NCBI GenBank assembly: GCA_963977495.1
Contig: CAXBOT010000001.1
Coordinates: forward strand, 1-64,000
Origin: UBA1672 sp963977495
GTDB taxonomy: Bacteria; Pseudomonadota; Alphaproteobacteria; Micavibrionales; Micavibrionaceae
Direction: 5' to 3'
Length of the DNA: 64,000 bases
Below are positions 50,828 through 60,425 of this stretch, piece by piece. The translations under genes and the position numbers were made by a program. The number at the start of each line of letters is the position of its first letter. The first letter of the stretch is position 1. The notes under the pieces were generated by a model, which was not told where the DNA came from, ran no database searches, and saw only the letters and a program-made list of their open reading frames with translations.

Positions 50828-51853
50828 ATGAAAATATTACATGCGATGGCAGGCGATTCCGTAGGCGGGGCAGAGACTTTCTTTGTTGATGCGGTTGAGG
50901 CACTTGATGAAGCAGGTGTGCAGCAACGCGTCATCACGCGGGCGAATAACGCCCATAAGTTGGACGTGATTAAGGGGCGTGGCATTCCTTTGGAAACAGC
51001 GTCTTTCAATAAGAATTTTAAATTCACGACCGCCGCGAAAATGAAAAAACAGATTAGGGAATTTCAGCCCGATATCGTTCATCACTGGATGGGGCGCGCA
51101 GGGATGTTTTCGCAGGCAGGCGATCACGTGAATATCGGTTGGTATGGCGGGTATTACAGGCCTGAACGGTTTAAACATTGTGAATATCATGTCGCCGTTA
51201 CGCAAGATATTGTTGACCATATCGTGCGCAGCGGCGTGCCTGCGGATAAGGCGTTCTTGCTCCATATCTATGCCGAGTTTCCCAAGGGCACACCGATTGA
51301 CCGCGCGCAGTTTGATACGCCGGACGATGCGCCGCTCCTCCTTGCGCTTGCAAGGCTGCATGAGAAAAAGGGGCTGGATGTTCTGCTGGAATCCCTGAAG
51401 AGCGTGCCCGATGCTTATCTGTGGATTGCCGGATCAGGGCCGATAGAGCAGCAGCTCAAACAACAAATGAAAGATTTAAAGCTGGAGGATCGCGTGCGTT
51501 TTCTCGGTTGGCGTAATGATCGTGAAAACCTGCTGGCAACGTGCGATATTGTGGCCTTCCCCTCCCGTTATGAGCCGTTCGGCGCGGTGGTGATTGAGGC
51601 ATGGGGCACAGGAAAACCCCTCGTAACCGCTAAGGCCGCAGGGCCGAAAGCCTATGTGAAGAACGAAGAAAACGGCCTGATCGTGGAGATTGATGATGTG
51701 AAGGCGTTGTCCGATGCCATCAACCGCATGATTAAAGACAGCGATTTACAAAAACACGTGATAGAGAACGGCCTGAAAGCCTATCAAGAGGGCTTCACCC
51801 GTGAGGTGTTCAAGAAAAACGTGATGGAACTTTATAATCACGTCCTGCGCTAA
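50828..51853 (+). CDS. GT4-like glycosyltransferase
   Basis: 341 residues from the ATG at 50828 with GAGAGG upstream; a GTG one codon earlier is also in frame. GT-B fold. MKILHAMAGDSVGGAETFF opens the acceptor domain; in the donor domain LLLALARLHEKKGLDVLLES, IAGSGPIEQQLKQ, and SRYEPFGAVVIEAWGTGKP near residue 255 (family E..E nucleotide-sugar motif) are typical. It probably works in cell envelope polysaccharide or lipid-sugar synthesis. Acceptor unknown. Confidence 0.9.
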   Translation: MKILHAMAGDSVGGAETFFVDAVEALDEAGVQQRVITRANNAHKLDVIKGRGIPLETASFNKNFKFTTAAKMKKQIREFQPDIVHHWMGRAGMFSQAGDHVNIGWYGGYYRPERFKHCEYHVAVTQDIVDHIVRSGVPADKAFLLHIYAEFPKGTPIDRAQFDTPDDAPLLLALARLHEKKGLDVLLESLKSVPDAYLWIAGSGPIEQQLKQQMKDLKLEDRVRFLGWRNDRENLLATCDIVAFPSRYEPFGAVVIEAWGTGKPLVTAKAAGPKAYVKNEENGLIVEIDDVKALSDAINRMIKDSDLQKHVIENGLKAYQEGFTREVFKKNVMELYNHVLR

Positions 51854-51935
51854 TTCTGCTATAAAACCTGTTTTTCCTGTAATTCCCTTGTGCTAGATTG
51901 CTTGCACCAATCACACCAAAGAGGATTCGCATATC

Positions 51936-53150
51936 ATGGCAAAAATCAAAGTCGATACACCAGTCGTTGAAATTGACGGGGATGAAATGACCCGCATCAT
52001 CTGGGCTTTCATTAAGGAAAGCTTGATTTTGCCCTATCTGGATATTGATCTGAAATATTATGATCTGTCCATCCAGAACCGCGACGCGACGGACGATCAG
52101 GTGACGATTGATTCCGCCGAAGCCATCAAGAAATACGGCGTAGGGATTAAGTGCGCGACCATCACCCCTGATGAAGCGCGGGTGGAGGAATTCGGCCTTA
52201 AAAAAATGTGGAAATCGCCGAACGGCACGATCCGTAATATTCTTGGCGGAACGATTTTCCGCGCGCCGATTATATGCTCTAACGTGCCGCGCTATGTGCC
52301 GGGCTGGGAAAACCCGATCATTGTCGGGCGTCATGCTTTTGGTGATCAATACAAAGCCACCGACATGAAGATTAAGGAGCAAGGCGTCCTGAAAATGGTA
52401 TTCACGCCAAAAGACGGCGGCGATGTGCAGGAATGGGAAGTGTTCGACTTTCCATCATCAGGCGTGGCGATGGGCATGTATAATCTGGATGAGAGTATCG
52501 AGGGCTTTGCCCGTTCCAGCTTTAATTACGGTTTGCTCCAAAATTACCCCGTTTATATGTCGACCAAAAACACCATCCTGAAACAATATGACGGACGGTT
52601 TATCGAGATTTTCCAACGCGTCTTTGATGCAGAGTTCAAGGCAGAGTTTGACAAGCGCGCGCTATGGTATGAGCACCGCCTGATTGATGACATGGTGGCG
52701 CAAGCGATCAAGTCCAAGGGCGGTTTCGTCTGGGCGTGTAAGAATTATGACGGCGATGTGCAGTCTGATATCGTGGCGCAAGGGTTCGGCTCGCTGGGTT
52801 TAATGACTTCCGTATTGCTCACCCCCGATGGAAAAACGGTAGAGGCCGAGGCCGCGCACGGCACAGTCACACGCCATTACCGCTTGCATCAGGAAGGTAA
52901 GCCAACCTCAACCAACCCGATTGCCTCTATCTTTGCATGGACAAGCGGCCTGAAATACCGCGGTACGTTCGATAATAACGATGCCCTCGTAGGTTTCTGT
53001 GAAACGCTGGAGCGCGTGTGCGTGGAAACCGTGGAGCAGGGCTTCATGACGAAGGATTTGGCGCTATTGGTAGGCGCAGATCAGAAGTTCCTAACCACCC
53101 AAGAATTCCTCAATAAACTCCGTGAGAATTTGGATAAAGCGGTGGGGTAG
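51936..53150 (+). CDS. icd: NADP-dependent isocitrate dehydrogenase (eukaryotic-type homodimer)
   Basis: 404 residues. It has the homodimeric, eukaryotic-like sequence: VVEIDGDEMTRIIWAFIKE near residue 10, KCATITPDEARVEEF near 70, KSPNGTIRNILGGTIFRAPI near 92, and EAAHGTVTRHYRLHQEG near 305. It oxidises isocitrate to 2-oxoglutarate in the TCA cycle. An AAGAGGA site precedes the ATG. A small membrane protein gene follows two bases later. Confidence 0.97.
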   Translation: MAKIKVDTPVVEIDGDEMTRIIWAFIKESLILPYLDIDLKYYDLSIQNRDATDDQVTIDSAEAIKKYGVGIKCATITPDEARVEEFGLKKMWKSPNGTIRNILGGTIFRAPIICSNVPRYVPGWENPIIVGRHAFGDQYKATDMKIKEQGVLKMVFTPKDGGDVQEWEVFDFPSSGVAMGMYNLDESIEGFARSSFNYGLLQNYPVYMSTKNTILKQYDGRFIEIFQRVFDAEFKAEFDKRALWYEHRLIDDMVAQAIKSKGGFVWACKNYDGDVQSDIVAQGFGSLGLMTSVLLTPDGKTVEAEAAHGTVTRHYRLHQEGKPTSTNPIASIFAWTSGLKYRGTFDNNDALVGFCETLERVCVETVEQGFMTKDLALLVGADQKFLTTQEFLNKLRENLDKAVG

Positions 53151-53152
53151 AT

Positions 53153-53584
53153 ATGGAAGAAGAGAAAGAAAATACCGATATAAAAATTCTTATATTCATT
53201 TGTTTGGTGTTTTTTGCTGCGTTTTTTGTGTCAGCGACGGTTTTAATTTATTTTGTTAGAAATTTATTACTACTCTTTTTAGCGTCAAGTCTTGTGGGTT
53301 CTTGTGTCTCTATAGGCACATTTGTGTGGGCTTTAGGAAAAGCACCAACGAAAAAGGATCAACTAAAGCTTGCCAGATTATGCGCACTCTTAATTGTGTT
53401 GGCTCAAATCCCACTCATTGTTTTTGATCAGGAGAAAACAGATTTAATTTCTAGCGGGATTTATGGGGTTTTATTTATTTTAGTTTCAGGGGGGATGACA
53501 TTGTTAATTTATTATGGATTTCTTCGCGTGAGTTTTGATTTTCTTGGTGCGCTTGCGCGCAGGAACTTGGTAAGTAAAGAATAG
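53153..53584 (+). CDS. Small four-helix membrane protein
   Basis: 143 residues with four hydrophobic helices (about 10-33, 38-62, 72-90, 100-125) and charged ends. No family recognised. It starts two bases after the icd stop and ends three bases before the methyltransferase start, so it is probably co-transcribed with both. The base composition is more AT-rich than its neighbours. Confidence 0.65.
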   Translation: MEEEKENTDIKILIFICLVFFAAFFVSATVLIYFVRNLLLLFLASSLVGSCVSIGTFVWALGKAPTKKDQLKLARLCALLIVLAQIPLIVFDQEKTDLISSGIYGVLFILVSGGMTLLIYYGFLRVSFDFLGALARRNLVSKE

Positions 53585-53587
53585 CGC

Positions 53588-54949
53588 ATGAACCGCAAAC
53601 AAAGACGAGCGCAAAAAACAGAGGGCGGAGCGGGGCGTTCCGCTCAGCTTGATTATGCGGCGCTGGGGACGGCGGCTTATCAAAGGGGCGATGTGCCACG
53701 CGCGTTAGAATGTTTTGCGCAGGCGGTCACGGCAGAGCCGAAAAACCACGATCATAAAGTCCGCCTTGCCCATATCTTGAAAAATATCAGTATTAAGAGC
53801 TTTAACCCGAAGCTTAAGGAACTGGTGTTGCTATGCCTGAATGAAAAAGGCGTGGATTATCAGGATTTATCGCGCGCGTGGTACTCGCTCATTTTATGTG
53901 ATCCGGCATTTAAAAATTGGCCAGCGGAATGTTTGAGCGATCCGTTTTTTCTGCAGGGGATATCAAAGCTCACGGTTTATGATACGGGCTTTGAAAAAAC
54001 GTTGCTGCGCTTGAGGGCGGCGAGTGATAACAAAGATTTCAACAATGCCTTTGATGATTATTGCGCGCGGGTGGAGCATGTTTTCAGTGATAAGCCGAAA
54101 GACATGCCGCCCCCTGAAATTGACGCGGGCATCCAAACGCTGGGCTTGTTGCAAGACGATGTTTCCCAAATGGTGCGCGGGCATTATGAGGCGAACCCAT
54201 ATCCGCGCTGGAGCAGTATTCACGTTCAATCCGCGCCCACGGCTAATTTAGGTAAAACGCACCGCCATTTGGTGGCGGGATGCGGAACGGGGTTTGGTCT
54301 GTGCGCGACGGCGCTGCGTTATCCGAAGGCGGCGATTACGGCGCTTGATCTTAGTCGCGCGAGTTTGAGCTATGCGAAGGGCAAGGCCAGAGCGCTAGGG
54401 CTTAAAAACATTACGTTTTATCAGGCGGATATTCTAAATCTTGACGCGCTTGAGGGAACGTTTGATGTGATTGAAAGTTCGGGCGTTTTGCATCACATGG
54501 ATGATCCGGTGCAGGGCTGGCGGTGTTTGCTGCATAAATTAAAACCCGATGGGCGTATGCATATCGGCCTGTATAGCGAAATCGGGCGGCGCGATGTTGT
54601 TGCCGCGCGTGCCATCGTCAAAGAGCAGAGATTTGCGCCCGATCATGCGGGGATTAAGGCCGCGCGCGCGCATATTACCGCCTTGTCCAGCGATCACCCC
54701 GCAAAGCCGGTAGAGACCCGCCGCGATTTCTATAGCCTTTCTGATTGCCGTGATCTGATTTTCCACCAGCAAGAGCACCGCTTCACTATCCTTAAAATTA
54801 AAGCTGCGCTTGATGAACTGGGTTTGAAATTCGACACGTTCGATCATCAGCCTGTGCGTTTTGAAACGTTGGAGGAATGGCAGCGTTATGAGGAAGAAAA
54901 CCCCGATGCGTTTAAGGGTATGTACCAATTTTGGTGTCGCCGCGCTTAA
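53588..54949 (+). CDS. TPR-containing SAM-dependent methyltransferase
   Basis: 453 residues. It begins MNRKQRRAQK, a start common to many alphaproteobacterial TPR proteins. A TPR-like unit is near residues 22-58. The methyltransferase domain starts around 220: motif I is HLVAGCGTGFGLCATAL, ALDLSRASL follows, and IESSGVLHHMDDPVQGW is the post-motif. No metal-binding cysteines. Substrate unknown. It is the last gene of the icd cluster and convergent with the P-loop gene. Confidence 0.82.
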   Translation: MNRKQRRAQKTEGGAGRSAQLDYAALGTAAYQRGDVPRALECFAQAVTAEPKNHDHKVRLAHILKNISIKSFNPKLKELVLLCLNEKGVDYQDLSRAWYSLILCDPAFKNWPAECLSDPFFLQGISKLTVYDTGFEKTLLRLRAASDNKDFNNAFDDYCARVEHVFSDKPKDMPPPEIDAGIQTLGLLQDDVSQMVRGHYEANPYPRWSSIHVQSAPTANLGKTHRHLVAGCGTGFGLCATALRYPKAAITALDLSRASLSYAKGKARALGLKNITFYQADILNLDALEGTFDVIESSGVLHHMDDPVQGWRCLLHKLKPDGRMHIGLYSEIGRRDVVAARAIVKEQRFAPDHAGIKAARAHITALSSDHPAKPVETRRDFYSLSDCRDLIFHQQEHRFTILKIKAALDELGLKFDTFDHQPVRFETLEEWQRYEEENPDAFKGMYQFWCRRA

Positions 54950-54973
54950 AGGAAGCGTCGCGCAGCATAAGGG

Positions 54974-55711
54974 TTATTGGGCTTGCGGTCTGTGATCCTC
55001 GAAGTCTTCGTCGTCAAAATCATCTCCGCTATTATAGGCATAGTGCCGCTCATGATCTGCGCCGCCATCATCATCTTCGAAGTCGAAAAATTTGATCAAT
55101 GGTGTTTCATCAACGCGAAACCCTTGTGTTTCTATTTCCAAGACACAGCCCTGCGCCGCGATATCGGCTAGCTCTTGTTTTTTGGCGGCGATGTCTATGG
55201 CACCGCCCTCCATCTCGGCTCTGATACGGCTTAATTCTTGTTGTTGCATCTCTGAAAAACGAATGCGCACAACGATGTCGGAATCATCTTCTGTCTTCTG
55301 ATCGGGGTGCTCAATAAAGGTCATGCCGGGGAAGATGCGTTCAGGGATCGGGTGGTTTTTACGCTGTTGCATGACAAAATTGTGATAATCATCATCAACA
55401 AAGCGCAAGGAGGCCTCGTCATATTGAATGACTTCCATGTCTTTATTTGAATGGACAGACCACAAAATTAAATCGTGCATATTGTCGCGTGGTACGGATT
55501 GTTGGTGGGTCAGCATATGCGCGCCCAAAAGACCTTCGGCAAGCTTTGTCGCAATATACGATTTTCCGACGCCCGGCTCGCCAATGATGGATACTTTCAG
55601 ATCGTTTTCGCGATCGTGTAAACCAGCAGATTGCGCGGCAGAGGAAAACGCCTTCGCCAAATCCGGTAAATTGTCAGACGTAATAAACGCAGATCGCTTC
55701 ATATCACCCAT
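54974..55711 (-). CDS. P-loop ATPase of uncertain family, possibly TsaE-related
   Basis: 245 residues. Walker A is VSIIGEPGVGKSYIATKLAEG near residue 40-58; a Walker B-like VIQYDEASLRFVDDD lies near 95. The order is compatible with TsaE, the ATPase of t6A tRNA modification, but the length (TsaE is about 150-170) and the acidic C-terminal tail (DDGGADHE, DDFDDEDFEDH) do not fit well. It could be another small AAA/STAND-like ATPase. The ATG three codons on (MKRSAF) is also possible. Confidence 0.6.
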   Translation of the reverse strand: MGDMKRSAFITSDNLPDLAKAFSSAAQSAGLHDRENDLKVSIIGEPGVGKSYIATKLAEGLLGAHMLTHQQSVPRDNMHDLILWSVHSNKDMEVIQYDEASLRFVDDDYHNFVMQQRKNHPIPERIFPGMTFIEHPDQKTEDDSDIVVRIRFSEMQQQELSRIRAEMEGGAIDIAAKKQELADIAAQGCVLEIETQGFRVDETPLIKFFDFEDDDGGADHERHYAYNSGDDFDDEDFEDHRPQAQ

Positions 55712-55914
55712 GATATCTTGTTTTTATCTTGTATTTAATTTGCCGTAAAACTGGTTTTTTTGTCAAATAACTTTTGCATAATTTTAACTGAGCGCGCTTA
55801 ACGATGGTCGTGACGGCTAATGTTTGGGGTTCATGCTGCGTAAAAATTTGCTCATTTGTTCAAAACGCGGTATGACTTATGTATAAGAAAAAAAGACCAT
55901 CCAAGGGGGTGAAT

Positions 55915-56847
55915 ATGAGTGATAATGTTCAAAAAGTTGCAGTCTTAGGCAGTTCGACCATGTCGAATGATGATTTCTGTGATGACGGCCGTGCGCTTGG
56001 GGCTTCTCTGGCACATGGTGGTTATACGGTTATTTTACCCGGTGACCTCGATAGCATCAAAGGCGATGTGATGATCGGGGCGTTGAACGAAAGCGGGAAT
56101 GTCGTGAATGTGTACACCGATCCCGGTGCGTCACCCTTTGCCGTACATCCGCCAAATCTGAATGATGATCTCTTAAAAGAAAAAACAATGGTTGAGGGGC
56201 GCGCAGGGCTTAAGAAGTCACTGGATACGCGCGCTGATATGGCTGTTTTGTTACCCGGTGGGTTGGAGGAGTTGGATCAGGCCATGCATCTTGCACGCCG
56301 CGGTACACCGTTAATTATCGTCAATACCGCAGGGTTCTATGCGGGTCTGGCAGAGCAGATTGAAACCATCAAGGAAAGCCGTCTAAATCATCAGTTCCCG
56401 GGGGGCACGTTGGATCATGTGCATGTGGTGGCAGATGTTGAAGAAGTTTCACCGATTGTTGAAAAATATAACGGTGCAGGCACACCTGAATATGATTACG
56501 CGCAGTTATGGTCACGCGGCAAAGCAGAAGATCGCGCCGTTCGTGGAGAGCGCGAAGGGCATGCGCCGGGGTTCACCTATCGCGATAAAAAATTCACCCT
56601 ATCAACCGAAGCGGGCATTATGGCGCTTGAACAAACAGCCAGAGGGTTGCTTGACGATTCAAATGTGCCGATGGAAATTGATAACAGCACAGGCTATTAC
56701 GATGGGCTTGTTGCGCAATTTCAGAATTATCTGGATGAGGGCGCGGAGAACAATAACGTGCTTTCCAATGTCACGGTGCTTGGCGATACATCTGAGTATC
56801 CCGATATACAGGGCGAACCCGAAATAGCAACTGAGCACGGGTTGTAG
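55915..56847 (+). CDS. LOG/SLOG-family protein
   Basis: 310 residues from the ATG at 55915, which has AAGGGGG six bases upstream; an in-frame ATG 36 nt earlier lacks it. The first 190 residues form a Rossmann-like SLOG fold: KVAVLGSS, then AVLLPGGLEELDQAMHLARR near residue 123, the position of the family PGGxGTxxE motif but with LEEL instead of GTxxE. Related proteins cleave cytokinin-like nucleotides or bind nucleotide signals. The altered motif makes catalysis doubtful. The C-terminal 100 residues are unknown. It is 12 nt upstream of the next gene. Confidence 0.7.
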   Translation: MSDNVQKVAVLGSSTMSNDDFCDDGRALGASLAHGGYTVILPGDLDSIKGDVMIGALNESGNVVNVYTDPGASPFAVHPPNLNDDLLKEKTMVEGRAGLKKSLDTRADMAVLLPGGLEELDQAMHLARRGTPLIIVNTAGFYAGLAEQIETIKESRLNHQFPGGTLDHVHVVADVEEVSPIVEKYNGAGTPEYDYAQLWSRGKAEDRAVRGEREGHAPGFTYRDKKFTLSTEAGIMALEQTARGLLDDSNVPMEIDNSTGYYDGLVAQFQNYLDEGAENNNVLSNVTVLGDTSEYPDIQGEPEIATEHGL

Positions 56848-56859
56848 GTTGTTGTTGAG

Positions 56860-57711
56860 ATGAGCAGCGATCAGGGGATTCAATCTGAAATAGACAAACG
56901 CACCAGCAGCGAAAGCTTTCTAGGTAGTAGCCTTATCAGCACGATGCATACGCGCCTGAGTCGCCAATTTTTATTGACGGGTTTTGCGGGGCTTATGTCG
57001 TTTGGCGCGATGGCGCAAGAGCCTGCGGAAGCGCAACCGAAAGACACCCTAAATACACAAACCCCGACAGAAATTTCGATCTTAAATCGGCCTACAATGG
57101 TTGATGATGTACAAAATGCGCCGATTTCATGGGGGGATATTGTTAAGCCTCAAGCCCAAACTCACGCGCAAGATGATGATAAATTAGAAGGGTGGGAGCG
57201 TTGGAACGTTGTTTTAACATCAGGCTCCCGACATATCGGTGCGCATACCTACGCGGTTGAAAGCATTGAAACGATAGACTTAGGTGACTTGTTTGGTGAT
57301 TTGAGTGCGCAATTCCCACAGCTTAATGATATGGAAGTGAATATAAAAACCGTCACGCAAGAGCCGTATAATGAATTTAATCCGGGCGTTGGTGCGGAAT
57401 ATCGTTTGAATAACAATTTCCATGCGGCGGCCGGCATTTATAAAAACAGCATCAGCGGCATTTCCGTTTACCTTGGGGCAGGGGCGGAAACAAACCGCGA
57501 TAAGTTCTTGGGCGCAGGAATCGATGTTGGCGCGGTGACGGGCTATATGAAGGACGTTGTGCCTTCTGCGTTTCCGTATATGCGCTTGGGGCGCGAGGAT
57601 CAGGTTATAAATGCGCAAGTCGGCGGGATTCCAGCCATTGAGAATATAACGCCCGCCGTTGTTGCGTTAAGGCTGCGCGTGAATTTAGACCCTGTCTTTG
57701 ATCCTGAATAA
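56860..57711 (+). CDS. Predicted outer-membrane beta-barrel protein
   Basis: 283 residues. An internal ATG at residue 29 starts a good signal peptide (MHTRLSRQFLLTGFAGLMSF, cleavage near AMA-QE), so translation may really begin there at 56944. The mature C-terminal half shows alternating strands with NPGVGAEYRLNNN, AAGIYKNSISGISVYLGAG, GAGIDVGAVTGYM and a final LRLRVNL. This resembles a small beta-barrel of the PagP-like or phage-borne type. Function not assigned. Probably co-transcribed with the LOG-like gene. Confidence 0.6.
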   Translation: MSSDQGIQSEIDKRTSSESFLGSSLISTMHTRLSRQFLLTGFAGLMSFGAMAQEPAEAQPKDTLNTQTPTEISILNRPTMVDDVQNAPISWGDIVKPQAQTHAQDDDKLEGWERWNVVLTSGSRHIGAHTYAVESIETIDLGDLFGDLSAQFPQLNDMEVNIKTVTQEPYNEFNPGVGAEYRLNNNFHAAAGIYKNSISGISVYLGAGAETNRDKFLGAGIDVGAVTGYMKDVVPSAFPYMRLGREDQVINAQVGGIPAIENITPAVVALRLRVNLDPVFDPE

Positions 57712-57728
57712 GGTGATTTTAAGAATTT

Positions 57729-58013
57729 TTAAGCGGCAATATCGACCGCAATGCGTTTGTCACGTATCGGGCGCACAACGCCAATGCATTCCGTATAAAT
57801 AGGGTCGGCCTTATAACGTGCGAGTGCTTGTTCGTCGGGAAACTCACCATAGACAACCACATCAATGTCATTGCCAATTTGATCGACTTTTTTGTTTTTC
57901 GTGACGCTTAAATGCCAGTCGCCCTCGATTGTTTCCAGCATCTTTAACCCGTTATAGACAGCGTCTATCTCGTCGGGGTTTTTGGCGGTAAACATGACAA
58001 TATGCCTGATCAT
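57729..58013 (-). CDS. Dabb (stress-response alpha/beta barrel) protein
   Basis: 94 residues from the ATG at 58013 (MIRHIVMFTAKN), rather than the longer frame that overlaps the ferredoxin gene. MIRHIVMF is the usual start, and the beta-strand VVVYGEFPDEQALARYKADP is the family core. Dabb proteins form dimers; functions vary. It is 7 nt downstream of the ferredoxin stop and the last gene of that unit. Confidence 0.88.
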   Translation of the reverse strand: MIRHIVMFTAKNPDEIDAVYNGLKMLETIEGDWHLSVTKNKKVDQIGNDIDVVVYGEFPDEQALARYKADPIYTECIGVVRPIRDKRIAVDIAA

Positions 58014-58020
58014 AACAGCT

Positions 58021-58359
58021 CTACCATTTGATTTTGGCGCCGGGGATGGCGACAATTAATCCGTCGAGTGTGTCACTCATGCGAATCTGGCAGCCAAGGC
58101 GCGATGTGTTGCGAATATCAAAGGCCAAATCGAGCATGTCTTCTTCTTCTTCGGTCTTTTCGTTATCTTCGGCGGCAACGCGGTCTTCCCAATCAGGGTG
58201 CACATACATATGGCATGTTGCACAAGCCATTGAGCCGCCACAGGCGCCTTCTATTTCCGAAAATCCGGCGTCGCGTAATATTTCCATCAAAGACCAGCCA
58301 TCTTCTGCCTCAATGTCTTTTTCAGAACCATCTTTTTGAATGACGGTGATTGTGGCCAT
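58021..58359 (-). CDS. fdx: 2Fe-2S ferredoxin
   Basis: 112 residues from the ATG at 58359 (MATITVIQKDG), which has AAGGA eight bases upstream; an ATG three codons earlier lacks spacing. The cluster ligands are in GACGGSMACATCHMYV (C-x5-C-x2-C) near residue 39-48, with the fourth in SRLGCQIRMS near 86. Adrenodoxin/ISC type. It carries electrons, probably for Fe-S assembly or P450-like partners. The cysteine desulfurase gene lies immediately upstream. Confidence 0.93.
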   Translation of the reverse strand: MATITVIQKDGSEKDIEAEDGWSLMEILRDAGFSEIEGACGGSMACATCHMYVHPDWEDRVAAEDNEKTEEEEDMLDLAFDIRNTSRLGCQIRMSDTLDGLIVAIPGAKIKW

Positions 58360-58370
58360 TTGTGGCATCC

Positions 58371-59510
58371 TTATCGTTTTTCTTTTATACGCGCATATAT
58401 TTTTTGCCAAGCGTCGAGCATAGCATTAATATCATTCTCTTTCGTAGCCCAGCCCATCGAAATACGCAAGGCACTGGATGCTGTTTTTTCATCAAGCCCC
58501 ATCGCGCGCAGGACGGTGCTGGCTTTGACTGTACCGCTGGAGCAGGCCGATCCGTTGCTGACGGCAACACCTTCTAAATCCAGTGCCATCAATAAGGTCT
58601 GTGAATCGGTATCGGGCAGACTGAAGAAGCTGGTGTTGGGCAGGCGTGTGACGTCTTTGGAATGAATAATAACTTCGGGGGATATCTCTTTGATTTCACG
58701 CTCAAATTCATCTCTTAACGCCAATAAATTTTGATAGTGATCCAGATTGTGCAGGGCGGCTTGTGCCGCTGCGCCAAAGCCTGCAACCCCCGCGACGTTC
58801 TCTGTGCCTGCGCGCGCGGATTTTTCCTGCCCACCGCCATGCAGTAATGTTGGCGTTTGTCCGCATAAACCAAGGGCGAGCGCGCCAACGCCTTGCGGGC
58901 CACCGATTTTATGTGAGGATAGAGTCAGGAAATCTATGCCGCTTGCTTGCATGTTAACAGGAATGCGTCCGACGGCCTGCGTGGCGTCACAATGGAAGAG
59001 GGCGTTGTTTTGATGTGCGATTTTTGATATTTCCGAAACGTCCTGTATCACACCACTTTCATTATTGGCGATCATGCATGATACAAGGGATACGCTGTGT
59101 TCTTTGAGCAAGATTTCAAGGGCAGATATGTCAATAAGCCCCTGATTATCAACAGGAATAATGCGTATGTTGGGCAAGACATTTTGAAGTTCAAGGATTG
59201 AGGGGTGCTCGATTGCAGAAACCAGAATAATATCATCAGGGAAGCGGTCTGCAAAATGCCTTAAAACCGTGTTATTACCTTCGGTTGCGCCGCTATTGAA
59301 GATGATCTGGTTACGCTCCGCGCCAACCAATTGAGAGATCTGCGTTCTGGCCTGTTCAACGATTCTACGCCCCTCACGACCGAATCCATGGACGGCGGAG
59401 GCGTTATAAGCAGCATTCGGCGCGCAAAGCAGCGGATTCATTACAGTCCACGCATCAGGATGTAATGGTGCAGTTGCGTTGTAATCGAGATATATTTTTG
59501 TGCTCATCAT
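58371..59510 (-). CDS. Cysteine desulfurase (NifS/IscS family)
   Basis: 379 residues. The start is IYLDYNATAPLHP, and FNSGATEGNN near residue 70 is typical. The PLP lysine is in TLSSHKIGGPQGVG near 200, and the active-site Cys in GSACSSGTVKAS near 325. It removes sulfur from cysteine for Fe-S clusters or tRNA thiolation. Its stop is 12 nt upstream of the ferredoxin start. No iscU/iscR or suf genes are in the window. Confidence 0.93.
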   Translation of the reverse strand: MMSTKIYLDYNATAPLHPDAWTVMNPLLCAPNAAYNASAVHGFGREGRRIVEQARTQISQLVGAERNQIIFNSGATEGNNTVLRHFADRFPDDIILVSAIEHPSILELQNVLPNIRIIPVDNQGLIDISALEILLKEHSVSLVSCMIANNESGVIQDVSEISKIAHQNNALFHCDATQAVGRIPVNMQASGIDFLTLSSHKIGGPQGVGALALGLCGQTPTLLHGGGQEKSARAGTENVAGVAGFGAAAQAALHNLDHYQNLLALRDEFEREIKEISPEVIIHSKDVTRLPNTSFFSLPDTDSQTLLMALDLEGVAVSNGSACSSGTVKASTVLRAMGLDEKTASSALRISMGWATKENDINAMLDAWQKIYARIKEKR

Positions 59511-59683
59511 TCCCCACTATCGTATTATCCACATTGTTTTTCAAGGGTTTATACGATTTTTATGGACTTATTTTCCATTGTCTAATATAACAAGGGCAAT
59601 TGTGGCGAAAAGCATTATGAATAATGCGCTATCAAAGCGATTTGGTTTTTTTAAGTTCATAACAATAATAAAAGAGGTTTTCA

Positions 59684-60352
59684 ATGCCCGAAGTTATCCT
59701 GAACGGTCCGGCCGGACGCTTAGAAGGTCGTTATCATCACTCAAAAATAAAAGATGCGCCTTTGGCTTTGGTTTTACACCCAAATCCTCAACATGGCGGC
59801 ACGATGAATAATAAAATTACATATGCGTTGTATCAGGCTTATGTCGCACGCGGTTTTTCCGTTTTACGGTTTAACTTTCGCGGTGTAGGGCGTTCTCAAG
59901 GCACATATGATGAAGGCGAAGGCGAGCTAAGTGATGCAGCCTCAGCGTTGGATTGGATGCAGGAAATAAACCCGAACGCCCCTTATGTATGGGTTGCAGG
60001 TTTTTCTTTCGGTGCGTGGATCGGTATGCAACTTTTGATGCGTCGTCCGGAAATTGAAGGCTTCATTTCTATTGCGCCACCTGCGCATACAGATGATTTC
60101 TCATTCTTGGCACCGTGCCCGACATCAGGTTTGATGTTGCATGGTGGTCGTGATGACATTATTCCGCAGGAATGTGTTGCTGAATTGGTTCAACGTTTGT
60201 ACATGCAAAAGGGCATCGATATTGATTTCCGCGTGTTGCCTGAGGCGAACCACTTCTTCCACAATCATATCGATATCTTGGTTGATCACGTTCATGACCA
60301 CATGAACAAAGCCAAGGGCGGTCAGGAAGTGCCCGTTAAATTGGCGGCATAA
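59684..60352 (+). CDS. Alpha/beta hydrolase, COG2945 type
   Basis: 222 residues with GAGG six bases before the ATG. LALVLHPNPQHGGTMNNKI near residue 25 is the COG2945 signature. RFNFRGVGRSQG follows near 63, the nucleophile is in VAGFSFGAWIGMQ near 108, Asp in HGGRDDIIP, and a His in PEANHFFH. Substrates are unknown. It is commonly near the cysteine desulfurase gene in Alphaproteobacteria, as here, in divergent orientation. Confidence 0.88.
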   Translation: MPEVILNGPAGRLEGRYHHSKIKDAPLALVLHPNPQHGGTMNNKITYALYQAYVARGFSVLRFNFRGVGRSQGTYDEGEGELSDAASALDWMQEINPNAPYVWVAGFSFGAWIGMQLLMRRPEIEGFISIAPPAHTDDFSFLAPCPTSGLMLHGGRDDIIPQECVAELVQRLYMQKGIDIDFRVLPEANHFFHNHIDILVDHVHDHMNKAKGGQEVPVKLAA

Positions 60353-60376
60353 AGATTTCTAAAATTTCAGATTTTA

Positions 60377-60406
60377 AAAAGAGGGCGCGTTTCGTAGCCC
60401 TCTTTT
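60377..60406. terminator. Bidirectional terminator
   Basis: AAAAGAGGGC / GCCCTCTTTT, ten base pairs, loop GCGTTTCGTA, with T on each strand's 3' side. It lies between the convergent COG2945 and bcp genes and can serve both. Confidence 0.88.
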
Positions 60407-60425
60407 CTTATCACCATCATGCGCG

